Notes: generated by a model not told the origin, from the sequence alone. A stretch of 8,674 bases of DNA from Atribacteria bacterium SCGC AAA255-N14 (GCA_000405345.1 ASPC01000057.1:1-8674), one strand, 5' to 3'; shown: positions 1 through 7,637, numbered from the stretch's first letter. A program made the numbers and translations.

Positions 1-905
1 CAAAAATTGCTGAATTCAAGGGTGCAGAAGATGCCATTACTTACACAAGTGGATATGTTACTAATTTGGCAGCGATTACTTCTCTCTATCAAAGAGGAGA
101 TCTAGTTGTAATTGATAAAATAGATCATGCTAGTATTATTGATGGATGCATGCTTTCCGGAGCAAGATATAAAACTTTTTTACATAATGATATGAAGAGT
201 TTAGAAGGGATTTTAGCTAATTCTGAAGAATTTGTTAATAAAATAGTAATAGTAGATGGAGTATACAGTATGGAGGGAGATGTAGCTAGTTTACCAGAGA
301 TATCGCGTTTAGCTAAAAAATATAATGCTAAAGTAATGGTGGATGAAGCTCATTCTATTGGAGTTTTAGGTAAAACAGGTCACGGCATAGAGGAATACTT
401 CGGATTAAAGAATGCAGTAGATATTCATATGGGAACCTTAAGTAAAACTATTCCTTCTGTAGGAGGATATATAGCCGGGAAGAAAGATATGATTGATTAT
501 TTAAAACATAATTCAAGGCCCTTTATCTTTTCAGCTCCTCTTCCTCCGGTAACAGCTGCTGTTGCTAAAGCTGCTTTAGAAGTTATTGAAGATGAGCCGG
601 AACGTATAGAAAATTTGCAAAAGAATATAAAGAGATTTAAAGAAGGAATAGATTCTATGGGTTATAATACAGGAGCTAGTGCTACTGCTATCGTTCCCCT
701 TATAATAGGTAATGAAGAAGATACTTTAGAATTATGTAAAGAAGTTAACAATGAAGGAATATTTATTTGCCCCATTCTCTTCCCGGCAATTCCAAGAGGG
801 ACTAATAGATTAAGAGCCCATGTTTTAACAACTCATACTTCTGAAGACATTGATGAAGCTTTGGATATTTTTGAAAGGGCTGGAAGAAAATTAGGTTTAA
901 TCTAA
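1..905 (+). CDS. PLP-dependent alpha-oxoamine synthase (glycine C-acetyltransferase / 8-amino-7-oxononanoate synthase family), 5' end outside window
   Basis: Enzymes of this family join an acyl-CoA to an amino acid with loss of CO2, using pyridoxal phosphate in the cytoplasm. The reading frame is open from base 3, giving about 300 visible residues; the family is usually 390-400 long, so roughly the first 90 are missing. The fragment opens with KIAEFKGAEDAITYTSGYVTN, then shows the cofactor-pocket motif DEAHSIGVLG and the Schiff-base lysine in GTLSK (lysine codon at 444-446) followed by VGGYIAG. The C-terminal small domain is complete and ends at TAA 903-905. The TLSK...GGYIAG form is nearer to serine-palmitoyltransferase-like and dual-function members than to classical Kbl (TLGK). 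I therefore leave open whether the product is 2-amino-3-oxobutyrate, 8-amino-7-oxononanoate or a sphingolipid-type ketone. No neighbouring bio or tdh gene helps to decide. Confidence 0.9.
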   Translation, partial: KIAEFKGAEDAITYTSGYVTNLAAITSLYQRGDLVVIDKIDHASIIDGCMLSGARYKTFLHNDMKSLEGILANSEEFVNKIVIVDGVYSMEGDVASLPEISRLAKKYNAKVMVDEAHSIGVLGKTGHGIEEYFGLKNAVDIHMGTLSKTIPSVGGYIAGKKDMIDYLKHNSRPFIFSAPLPPVTAAVAKAALEVIEDEPERIENLQKNIKRFKEGIDSMGYNTGASATAIVPLIIGNEEDTLELCKEVNNEGIFICPILFPAIPRGTNRLRAHVLTTHTSEDIDEALDIFERAGRKLGLI

Positions 906-1014
906 TAAATAATCTAATAATACCGTATTAAATCTAAACCTTAGTGAGGTACTTAAAGAAAGGAAAAAATAGTTACCACCTTTGTTTTTCCAATCTTTTT
1001 TTCGTTTTTTTTTC

Positions 1015-1042
1015 ACGCAATACGCAATACGAATATAATACG
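1015..1042. repeat. Short 7-bp-period fragment in the 906-1252 spacer
   Basis: The unit ACGCAAT occurs twice in tandem at 1015-1028 and continues as degenerate heptads to about 1042, just after a T-rich stretch (about 995-1013). It looks like a decayed remnant of the heptad arrays seen in the other spacers. The rest of 906-1252 holds no convincing gene, only the promoter and hairpin listed separately. Confidence 0.45.
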
Positions 1043-1087
1043 GCCGTTAGTGTAAACTTTGGTGGGGTATTTAGAGAAAGAATTTAT

Positions 1088-1116
1088 TTGACAATAAAAT
1101 ATAGATATCTTATAAT
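1088..1116 (+). promoter_or_regulatory. Consensus sigma-70/sigma-A promoter upstream of greA
   Basis: A perfect -35 TTGACA (1088-1093) and a perfect -10 TATAAT (1111-1116) are separated by exactly 17 bp. The predicted transcription start is near 1123. It points to greA but lies only about 15-18 bp before a terminator-like hairpin, so many transcripts may end early. A full consensus match is rarely due to chance, even in AT-rich DNA. Confidence 0.8.
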
Positions 1117-1137
1117 CTCTATTAAAGATTATTATAT

Positions 1138-1191
1138 AATATAAGCACTATTATCTATCAGAAAAGGTAATAGTGCTTATATTTAATTTTT
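1138..1191 (+). terminator. Hairpin with U-rich tail in the greA leader (terminator or attenuator)
   Basis: Bases 1138-1155 pair with 1166-1183 to form an 18-bp stem with one G-U pair and a loop of about 8-10 bases. The T-rich tract runs to 1191. The hairpin can terminate readthrough from the upstream synthase. It also lies inside the leader of the promoter at 1088-1116, so it could act as an attenuator or give a short RNA of about 65-70 nt. The T tract is interrupted by AA, so efficiency is uncertain. Confidence 0.7.
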
Positions 1192-1252
1192 AAGAGAAAG
1201 TATTTGTTATTTACTATTTAAATGTACTAATTTTTAGTGAGGAGAGATATTT

Positions 1253-1727
1253 ATGACGCTTAATGGGAAGGTAATGCTAACCGAAGAAGGTTTAAAAAAG
1301 GTTCAAGAAGAGCTTCATTATCTTAAAGGAGTAAAAAGAAAAGAGATTGCTGAAAAAATTAGAAATGCGGTAGCTTTTGGTGAAATCGCTGAGAATGCAG
1401 AATATAACGACGTTAAAAATGAGCAATCTTTTATAGAAGGAAGAATTTTGGCTTTGGAAAAAAATAATTGAAAATTATGAATTGATAGATAAAGAAGAAA
1501 ATCCGGATTGTGTATTACTGGGATCAGAAGTATTAATTAAAGATATGAAAAGTAAAAAAGAGTGTAAATATACTATTTTAGATTATGTGGAATCTGAACC
1601 GGATTACGGGAAGATATCCATTTCTTCTCCTATCGGAAGGGCTCTTTTAGGAAAAAAGAAAGGTGATTTAGTAGAAGTTAGAGTCCCGGCAGGGCATGTT
1701 AAATATAAAATTTTAGATATCAAATAG
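1253..1727 (+). pseudogene. greA: greA, transcription elongation (transcript cleavage) factor, interrupted by a single-base frameshift
   Basis: GreA inserts its coiled coil into the RNA polymerase secondary channel and stimulates cleavage of backtracked RNA. The start is ATG 1253, with SD GAGGAG at 1239-1244. Residues 1-70 are the N-terminal coiled coil; the tip reads [10 protein letters not shown]. The frame stops at TGA 1469-1471 just after a run of seven A (1458-1464). Taking one A away restores a continuous 157-residue protein, the normal GreA length. The rest (frame of 1470-1727) is the C-terminal FKBP-like domain with ISSPIGRALLGKKKGD and a final VPAGHVKYKILDI. Reinitiation at TTG 1482 would give only that domain. 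The single indel in a homopolymer could be a sequencing error, a recent mutation, or a slippage-corrected site. Both halves look otherwise intact, which argues against long-standing decay. The first catalytic acidic tip residue, usually Asp, is Glu here. Confidence 0.9.
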
Positions 1728-1767
1728 TTTATGCATTAATTTAGCAATCTAAATAGTTATTAATTGT

Positions 1768-1830
1768 AATAATGAACAAAGTTATTTAAAAAATTAAAAA
1801 ATAACAATACTTTGTTCATTATTTATTTCT
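1768..1830 (+). terminator. Rho-independent terminator after greA
   Basis: Bases 1768-1782 (AATAATGAACAAAGT) pair without mismatch with 1809-1823; the A-rich interior can pair further. A T-rich tail ATTTATTTCT follows. It lies about 40 bp after the greA stop and would separate greA transcription from lysS. The stem is AT-rich, so it may also work weakly in the opposite direction. Confidence 0.7.
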
Positions 1831-1989
1831 AAACCTTTTTGCAAGATAAGCTAATTATAAATATAACCAGAAATTTACATTGTCCCAAAAGATTTATCAG
1901 ACAGAAAAATCATAATAATTTTGATATTATATTAAATTTATTGTATAGGAATTTCCTTTTTCAGTAAGCCTTAATTAGCATATAGTAAT

Positions 1990-2245
1990 AAAATGAAAAA
2001 TGAAAAGCGCAAAACGTAAAACCATAGCTTAAAATTAAAAATTTAAATATATTGCTTTATTTATTGAGCATCATATTTGTCATCTCGCATACTGTATAAT
2101 AAAAAGATAAAGAAGCAAAAAAACTTAAAATTAAGTATTGAGAGAAAAAGTTTTAAGTTTTGAATTATGGTTTTTCGCTTTTAGTTTTAAATTTTTAACT
2201 ATATACTAAAATTGAAAAATTATATTTATGCTAACGACTAATTTA
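1990..2245. repeat. Heptad-periodic inverted repeat module (family A) in the greA-lysS spacer
   Basis: The left arm (1990-2052) reads in 7-bp steps of A-rich units such as AAAATGA (1990-1996), AAAGCGC (2004-2010) and AAAACCA (2018-2024). The right arm (2148-2217) is the opposite strand of the same kind of sequence, with units AAGTTTT, GGTTTTT and CGCTTTT. Between the arms lie about 95 unphased bases. The right arm contains, on the minus strand, the 20-bp core GCGAAAAACCATAATTCAAA (2159-2178), which recurs at 3878 and 7971. The module ends with ATGCTAACGACTAATTTA (2228-2245). I see no gene in 1728-2290, and nothing definite in 1831-1985. Confidence 0.7.
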
Positions 2246-2251
2246 TTTTAA

Positions 2252-2257
2252 TATAAT
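2252..2257 (+). promoter_or_regulatory. Possible -10 element for lysS
   Basis: An exact TATAAT lies 34 bp before the preferred lysS start, directly after the repeat module. No good -35 is found at 16-18 bp upstream (the sequence there is TGCTAA), so this is a weak candidate in AT-rich DNA. Confidence 0.3.
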
Positions 2258-2290
2258 ATCTAGCAATAAAAGTAAAAAGAGGTGGATCGG

Positions 2291-3772
2291 GTGGAAATAA
2301 AAAAGAGTACAACGGAAATTATATCTAATAAATGGAAAGAAATAGAAGAATTAAAAAGAGAAGGCATTGATCCTTTTGGGCATAGTTTCAACAGGACTTA
2401 TAAAATAAAAGATTTAATAGAAGAAAATAAAGATTTACAAGTTGGTGAATGTGGCAAAGAAAAAGCTAGTGTAGCTGGCAGGTTGATGGCTTTAAGAACA
2501 CACGGAAAAGCTATATTTGCTAATATTGAAGATGTAAGCGGAAGAATCCAGATTTATATAAAATCAAATAAAGTCGGAGAGGATGCTTTTAAACTTTTTA
2601 GTAAAATCGGTGTTGGGGATATTTTGGGAGTTTCAGGTCTGATTTTTAGAACTAGAACTGGCGAAGTTACTGTATTTGTTGAAGAATTTAGTCTTCTATG
2701 TAAGTCTGTGCGTAGTCTACCTGAAAAATGGCACGGACTTAAAGATGTGGAAGTAAGATATAGAAAAAGATATTTAGATCTGATAGTAAATCCTTCAGTC
2801 AGAGAAATTTTTATTAAAAGGAGCAAGGTAGTACAATCTATAAGAAATTTTTTAGATAATAGGGGCTTTTTAGAAGTTCAAACTCCCATAATGCAGCCTA
2901 TTCCCGGCGGGGCTACTGCACGACCTTTTATTACCCATCACAATACTTTACATAGGGATTTATATTTAAGAATTGCCACAGAATTATATTTGAAGCGTTT
3001 AATAGTTGGAGGCTTAGAAAAAGTTTATGAGTTAGGTTGTGATTTTAGAAACGAAGGTATTTCTACTAAACATAATCCTGAATTTACTATGTTAGAGTTG
3101 TATGAAGCGTATGGTGACTACCATAGCATGATGACAATTACTGAGGAATTAATAATATATGTAATTAAAAATGTTTTTGGCAGTTTAGAAGTTGAATATC
3201 AGGGCAATAAAATTAATTTTACCCCTCCCTGGAAAAGAATAAGCATGTGTAAAGTTATTGAAGAGGTGAGTGGTATTAATATAGAAAAAATACTTCAAAA
3301 AGATTTTGATAAAATTATAAAGAAACATGGTTTAAATATAAAGGGAAAAATAAACAGAGGTGAAATTACTAACGAACTTTTCGAAAAATATGTAGAGCCA
3401 ACTTTAATTCAGCCAACTTTTATTTTCGATTATCCTCTCGAGATTTCCCCTTTATCAAAACAAAAGAAAGATAATCCGGAATTAGTGGAGCGTTTTGAAC
3501 TGTTTGTCAATTCGATGGAATTAGCTAATGCCTTTACTGAATTAAATGACCCGGCAGAGCAGAAATGTCGATTTGAAGAACAGGTTGCCAAAAGAAAGGC
3601 AGGAGATATGGAAAGTCATTTCATGGATGAAGATTATATTGAAGCCTTAGAATATGGCATGCCTCCTACTGGTGGTTTGGGCATAGGCATTGATAGATTA
3701 ATGATGTTGCTTACTAATTCTGATTCAATTAAAGAAGTTATCCTTTTCCCTCAATTAAAATCAAAAGAATAA
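2291..3772 (+). CDS. lysS: Lysyl-tRNA synthetase, class II
   Basis: The enzyme charges tRNA-Lys with lysine using ATP, in the cytoplasm, as a homodimer. With start GTG 2291 it has 493 residues, the normal length. I prefer this GTG to the in-frame GTG at 2282 because the SD AGAGGTGG (2278-2285) overlaps 2282 and sits 5 bases before 2291. Residues about 59-137 form the OB-fold anticodon-binding domain. The class II core follows: motif 1 around 180-205 (RGFLEVQTPIM), motif 2 around 251-274 (FRNEGISTKHNPEFTMLEL) and motif 3 around 460-472 (GGLGIGIDRLMML). The end VILFPQLK is typical of LysS. It follows greA, an arrangement common in Firmicutes-like genomes, but here a 560-bp repeat-bearing spacer and a terminator separate them. 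No T-box or lysine riboswitch was recognised upstream. Confidence 0.97.
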   Translation: MEIKKSTTEIISNKWKEIEELKREGIDPFGHSFNRTYKIKDLIEENKDLQVGECGKEKASVAGRLMALRTHGKAIFANIEDVSGRIQIYIKSNKVGEDAFKLFSKIGVGDILGVSGLIFRTRTGEVTVFVEEFSLLCKSVRSLPEKWHGLKDVEVRYRKRYLDLIVNPSVREIFIKRSKVVQSIRNFLDNRGFLEVQTPIMQPIPGGATARPFITHHNTLHRDLYLRIATELYLKRLIVGGLEKVYELGCDFRNEGISTKHNPEFTMLELYEAYGDYHSMMTITEELIIYVIKNVFGSLEVEYQGNKINFTPPWKRISMCKVIEEVSGINIEKILQKDFDKIIKKHGLNIKGKINRGEITNELFEKYVEPTLIQPTFIFDYPLEISPLSKQKKDNPELVERFELFVNSMELANAFTELNDPAEQKCRFEEQVAKRKAGDMESHFMDEDYIEALEYGMPPTGGLGIGIDRLMMLLTNSDSIKEVILFPQLKSKE

Positions 3773-3775
3773 AAC

Positions 3776-3999
3776 AGTATATAGTGAAGAATAGCTTAGA
3801 GTGTATAGCGTTTAGTGTATAGTAGTATTCCGCATATCGTGTTACGTCAGCATTAAACTAAAAACTTAAAGCGAAAAGCGAAAAACCATAATTCAAAATT
3901 CAAAACTTTTTCTTATGTTTTAAGTTTTAAGTTTTGGTTTTGCGTTTTTTAGCTTTACACTTTACGCTTTGATACTATTCACTAACGACTAAACTAATT
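3776..3999. repeat. Continuous 7-bp-period array, about 31 heptads, with inverted halves
   Basis: Beginning three bases after the lysS stop, the whole stretch can be read in one unbroken 7-bp register. Early units are of the TATAGCG / TATAGTA type (3804-3810, 3818-3824). The middle turns A-rich (AAAAGCG at 3874-3880), then flips at about 3909-3915 into T-rich complements (AGTTTTA 3923-3929, AGCTTTA 3951-3957). It ends with TCACTAACGACTAA (3979-3992). The second half is thus an imperfect inverted copy of the first and could fold into a long hairpin. It holds the 20-bp core at 3878-3897. It has no stretch that looks coding; a 7-bp period would itself break any frame. Confidence 0.75.
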
Positions 4000-4113
4000 G
4001 GTAAATTGGTTAACTGGTAAACCGGGTAACTGGCTAACTAAATACTATCGACTATTCACTAATGTCTGTATTAATTGGTAAATTGGTAAATTGGCCAATT
4101 GGGTAATTGATAA
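3997..4113. repeat. 8-bp-period arrays (6 and 5 octads) flanking a short heptad stretch, before rqcP
   Basis: The register changes here from seven to eight bases. Six octads run 3997-4044 (examples ATTGGTAA at 3997, ACCGGGTA at 4021). Four heptads follow (about 4044-4071; ACTATCG, ACTAATG). Five more octads run 4074-4113, the first two identical (ATTGGTAA). The last octad ends two bases before the rqcP ATG, so the array forms the mRNA leader. The consensus is about ATTGGTAA, with C or G changes inside. Confidence 0.75.
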
Positions 4114-4115
4114 AT

Positions 4116-4382
4116 ATGCGATTAGATAAATTTTTAAAAGTAAGCAGATTAATAAAAAGAAGGACAGAAGCAAAAAAAGCCTGTCTGGCCAAATGCATTA
4201 GAATTAATAATCGAATTGCCAAGGCAGGGGATGAAGTTAAGATTGGCGATGAAATAAAAATTAATTTTGCTAACAAAATCCTACAAACAAAAGTATTAGA
4301 TGTCCCTCTGAAGAATATTCCAGCAGAAAAAGCAAGTTCCTTGTATGAAGTAATAAAAGAAATTAAAAAAGAAGAAGGCTAA
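4116..4382 (+). CDS. rqcP: RqcP (YabO)-like S4-domain RNA-binding protein
   Basis: The 88-residue product starts MRLDKFLKVSRLIKRR, nearly the same as B. subtilis RqcP (formerly YabO). RqcP works with RqcH on stalled 50S subunits, where C-terminal alanine tails are added to nascent chains. Residues 1-60 are the S4 fold, with basic residues R2, R11, R15 and R16 in the RNA-binding face; the end EASSLYEVIKEIKK-like segment is also typical. ATG 4116 is chosen over TTG 4107 because family members begin with MRLDKFL. There is no clear SD: the leader is the 8-bp repeat array, with only GGG at 4101-4103. Hsp15 is a relative, but length and N-terminus fit RqcP better. The gene stands alone between repeat arrays, away from divIC, its usual Firmicutes neighbour. 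Confidence 0.9.
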   Translation: MRLDKFLKVSRLIKRRTEAKKACLAKCIRINNRIAKAGDEVKIGDEIKINFANKILQTKVLDVPLKNIPAEKASSLYEVIKEIKKEEG

Positions 4383-4389
4383 GAAATGA

Positions 4390-4502
4390 AATTCAGAAAC
4401 CAGAAGCCAGTATCCAGAATAATAAAAATAATTAAATGTAATAATGCTGATATATTGTATTGAGTATCCTTCTGACTTTTGACTCCTGGCTACTGAATTC
4501 TT
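4390..4502. repeat. Heptad-periodic inverted repeat (family B, CCAG/CTGG type), copy 1
   Basis: The left arm 4390-4424 is phased in sevens with units AATTCAG, AAACCAG, AAGCCAG. The right arm 4461-4502 is phased in sevens with units such as CCTTCTG, ACTCCTG, GCTACTG, the complementary type. The arms pair imperfectly (about 16 of 22 positions over the best stretch), leaving a loop of about 40-50 bases. The repeat starts 8 bases after the rqcP stop and fills most of the spacer before mgtE. It could slow or end transcription, but it lacks the compact stem and T tract of a standard terminator. Confidence 0.65.
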
Positions 4503-4578
4503 TATATAATAATTAAAAAAGCTATGAATGTTAAGTTATATTTTTGATTTGCAAGTTAATAAAAGAGGTTTTAGGCAA

Positions 4579-5946
4579 ATGGAAGAAAAAACAAAAGAGT
4601 TGTCAGAAAAAATAATTAGGCTATTGAAAGAGAAAAATATTCAGGACGTAAAAGAAATTATTAATGACCTCTATCCCACAGAGTTCGCCGGATTAACCGA
4701 TTATTTACCATTAGAACAAACTATTGAAATATTTAAATTAATTAAAGATGATGAGAAAATTGCGGAATTGCTTTCAGAATTAAATTCAGAGTTACAAGCA
4801 AATATTATGGATGCTCTGGGTAAAGAGAAGGCTTCTGATATCTTAGAAGAAATGGATACTGATGAAGCAGCTGATTTTTTAGGGGAGATAACTCCTGAGG
4901 AATCCCGAGAATTGTTAGATTTGATGCCTAAAGAAGAGGCGGAAGAGATCAAGGAACTATTAAAGTATGAAGAGAACACTGCCGGAAGCATAATGAACAA
5001 CGAGTTTGTTGCTCTTCCTGAAAATCTTACTGCTGAGGAAGCAATAAACAAGATAAGAGAACTTAACCCGGAAGCAGAGATGATTTTTTATATTTATATT
5101 GTAGATAAAAGAGAAAAACTCATTGGAGTTATTTCTTTGCGATATTTAATTATGGCTAATCCTAAAGCTAAAATATCAGAATTTATGGAAGAAGACGTAA
5201 TCAGTGTATTGGACACAGAGGACCAGGAAACAGCAGCTAGAATAATTGCTGATTACGATTTTCTAGCCCTGCCAGTTACCAATAAAAAAGGAACTTTATT
5301 AGGTATTATCACCGTTGATGATATTATCGATGTATTAGAAGAAGAGGTTACCGAGGATATTCATACGATGGTCGGTTCATCCGAGGTATACGAAGATAAA
5401 CTTATAAAAGCAAGCCCCTTGACGAGAGCGAAGGCGCGATTTCCCTGGTTACTTGTGTGTATGGCGGGAGAAATACTTTCCGGTTCGGTTATAAAGCTTC
5501 ATTCTGATACCTTGCAAAATGTAATGGCGTTGGCCTTTTTTATTCCTATAATTATGGCCATGGGTGGTAATGTAGGTGCTCAATCATCAACCATCACAGT
5601 TCGTGGTTTAGCCACCGGTCAGCTTAAGATAGATGAATTATGGAATAATATTTGGACTGAAACCAAGGTTGGTTCTTTAATAGGAATAGTTGTTGGAATA
5701 ATTATAGCTTTAGTAGCTCTAGTTTGGCAGGATGATTTTGTATTAGGATTGGTAATTGGACTATCATTATGTTTAACTATGATAACTGCAGCTACTATCG
5801 GTACTTTATTACCTTTGATTTTTACTAAGATTAAGATTGATCCGGCAATTTCCGCTGGTCCTTTTATCACTACTATAGTAGATGTAGGTAGTTTATTAAT
5901 ATATTTTAGCTTGGGTACTTTTTTATTTAAATGGTTCAGGGGATAG
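4579..5946 (+). CDS. mgtE: MgtE-type magnesium transporter
   Basis: MgtE is a dimeric inner-membrane Mg2+ channel gated by cytoplasmic Mg2+. The preferred start is ATG 4579 (455 residues, the usual size), with SD AGAGGT at 4564-4569; the in-frame ATG at 4528 has no SD and would add an atypical tail. Residues 1-130 are the acidic superhelical MgtE N domain (EEMDTDEAADFLGEI). About 135-255 are two CBS domains with a DDIIDVLEEE end. About 289-455 carry five membrane segments, including the signature GGNVGAQSSTITVRGLATG (about 329-347) and the pore segment GPFITTIVDVGSL, with Asp at about 435 matching the conserved pore aspartate. A TATAAT lies at 4505-4510, but the nearest -35-like TTGACT is 20 bp away. 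No M-box riboswitch was recognised. Confidence 0.96.
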   Translation: MEEKTKELSEKIIRLLKEKNIQDVKEIINDLYPTEFAGLTDYLPLEQTIEIFKLIKDDEKIAELLSELNSELQANIMDALGKEKASDILEEMDTDEAADFLGEITPEESRELLDLMPKEEAEEIKELLKYEENTAGSIMNNEFVALPENLTAEEAINKIRELNPEAEMIFYIYIVDKREKLIGVISLRYLIMANPKAKISEFMEEDVISVLDTEDQETAARIIADYDFLALPVTNKKGTLLGIITVDDIIDVLEEEVTEDIHTMVGSSEVYEDKLIKASPLTRAKARFPWLLVCMAGEILSGSVIKLHSDTLQNVMALAFFIPIIMAMGGNVGAQSSTITVRGLATGQLKIDELWNNIWTETKVGSLIGIVVGIIIALVALVWQDDFVLGLVIGLSLCLTMITAATIGTLLPLIFTKIKIDPAISAGPFITTIVDVGSLLIYFSLGTFLFKWFRG

Positions 5947-5961
5947 AAATTATTTAATTAA

Positions 5962-5979
5962 ACATTATTTAAATAATGT
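5962..5979. repeat. Perfect 18-bp palindrome upstream of eno
   Basis: ACATTATTTAAATAATGT is fully self-complementary, with no loop. It lies 16 bases after the mgtE stop and 56 bases before the eno ATG. It could be a dimeric regulator site or an AT-rich coincidence; it lacks the T tract expected of a terminator. Confidence 0.45.
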
Positions 5980-6017
5980 GCTAAGATAGTAAAAAAGAAT
6001 TTTTAAAAAATAAATGA

Positions 6018-7316
<1,299 letters not shown>

Positions 7317-7317
7317 A

Positions 7318-7605
7318 ATGATATCCATTAGGTCAATATTTCATTCGAAAATAATTTGGGCCATAATTTTACTTTTGATATTGTATATAGTTTTTTTATT
7401 TTCAGATAAATACGCCCGAACATTACAATTAAAAGAAGATATTAAAATATTAGAATCAGAGATAGAAGAACTGAAATTAAAAAATAATAATTTATCAGAA
7501 GAGGTGGAATCATTAAAATCTGATAAATCTGTAGAAAAAATTGCCCGAGAGGAATTAGGCCTTACTAAACCTGATGAAATATTGATTAAAGGTATTGAAA
7601 AATGA
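7318..7605 (+). CDS. ftsB: FtsB/DivIC-like septum formation initiator protein
   Basis: The 95-residue protein has the layout of FtsB/DivIC: a short cytoplasmic basic start, one membrane helix at about 13-29 (IIWAIILLLILYIVFLF), then a coiled coil at about 36-70 rich in L, E and K. The end IAREELGLTKPDEI is the family's conserved C-terminal motif. Such proteins form a complex with FtsL and FtsQ/DivIB at the division site and help to switch on septal wall synthesis. ATG 7318 comes one base after the eno TAA (TAAAATG). There is no SD, which suggests translation by coupling to eno. The eno-ftsB order is well known in several bacterial groups. FtsB and DivIC cannot be told apart from this sequence alone. 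Confidence 0.9.
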   Translation: MISIRSIFHSKIIWAIILLLILYIVFLFSDKYARTLQLKEDIKILESEIEELKLKNNNLSEEVESLKSDKSVEKIAREELGLTKPDEILIKGIEK

Positions 7606-7609
7606 AATT

Positions 7610-7637
7610 CGTATATCGTATTTAGTATATAGTGAAG
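7610..7637. repeat. Heptad-periodic stretch after ftsB
   Basis: Four heptads, CGTATAT-type to AGTGAAG, start five bases after the ftsB stop. The 14 bases AGTATATAGTGAAG (7624-7637) are identical to 3776-3789, which lies just after lysS. Bases 7638-7711 carry no clear phase, apart from a small palindrome ACTAATGATTAGT at 7650-7662. Confidence 0.55.

Noticed and set aside
944..1144. 66-codon open frame after the synthase gene
   Set aside because: GTG start, no SD, composition follows the AT-rich spacer, and it runs across the promoter into the hairpin; no family resemblance.
1469..1471. UGA recoded as an amino acid, which would read through greA
   Set aside because: Reading UGA as sense would not restore the GreA frame; a one-base shift is needed. 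The ftsB-like gene ends normally at TGA.
2282..2290. GTG 2282 as the lysS start
   Set aside because: It overlaps the SD sequence AGAGGTGG; GTG 2291 has proper spacing.
1728..2290. T-box or lysine riboswitch before lysS
   Set aside because: No T-box antiterminator sequence or lysine-box pattern could be found; the spacer is mainly heptad repeat and AT-rich filler.
3776..4113. CRISPR array
   Set aside because: Units are 7-8 bp, contiguous and degenerate, with no uniform repeats separated by unique spacers and no cas genes.
4528..4578. ATG 4528 as the mgtE start
   Set aside because: No SD before it and the extra 17 residues are not typical; ATG 4579 has an SD and gives the family length.
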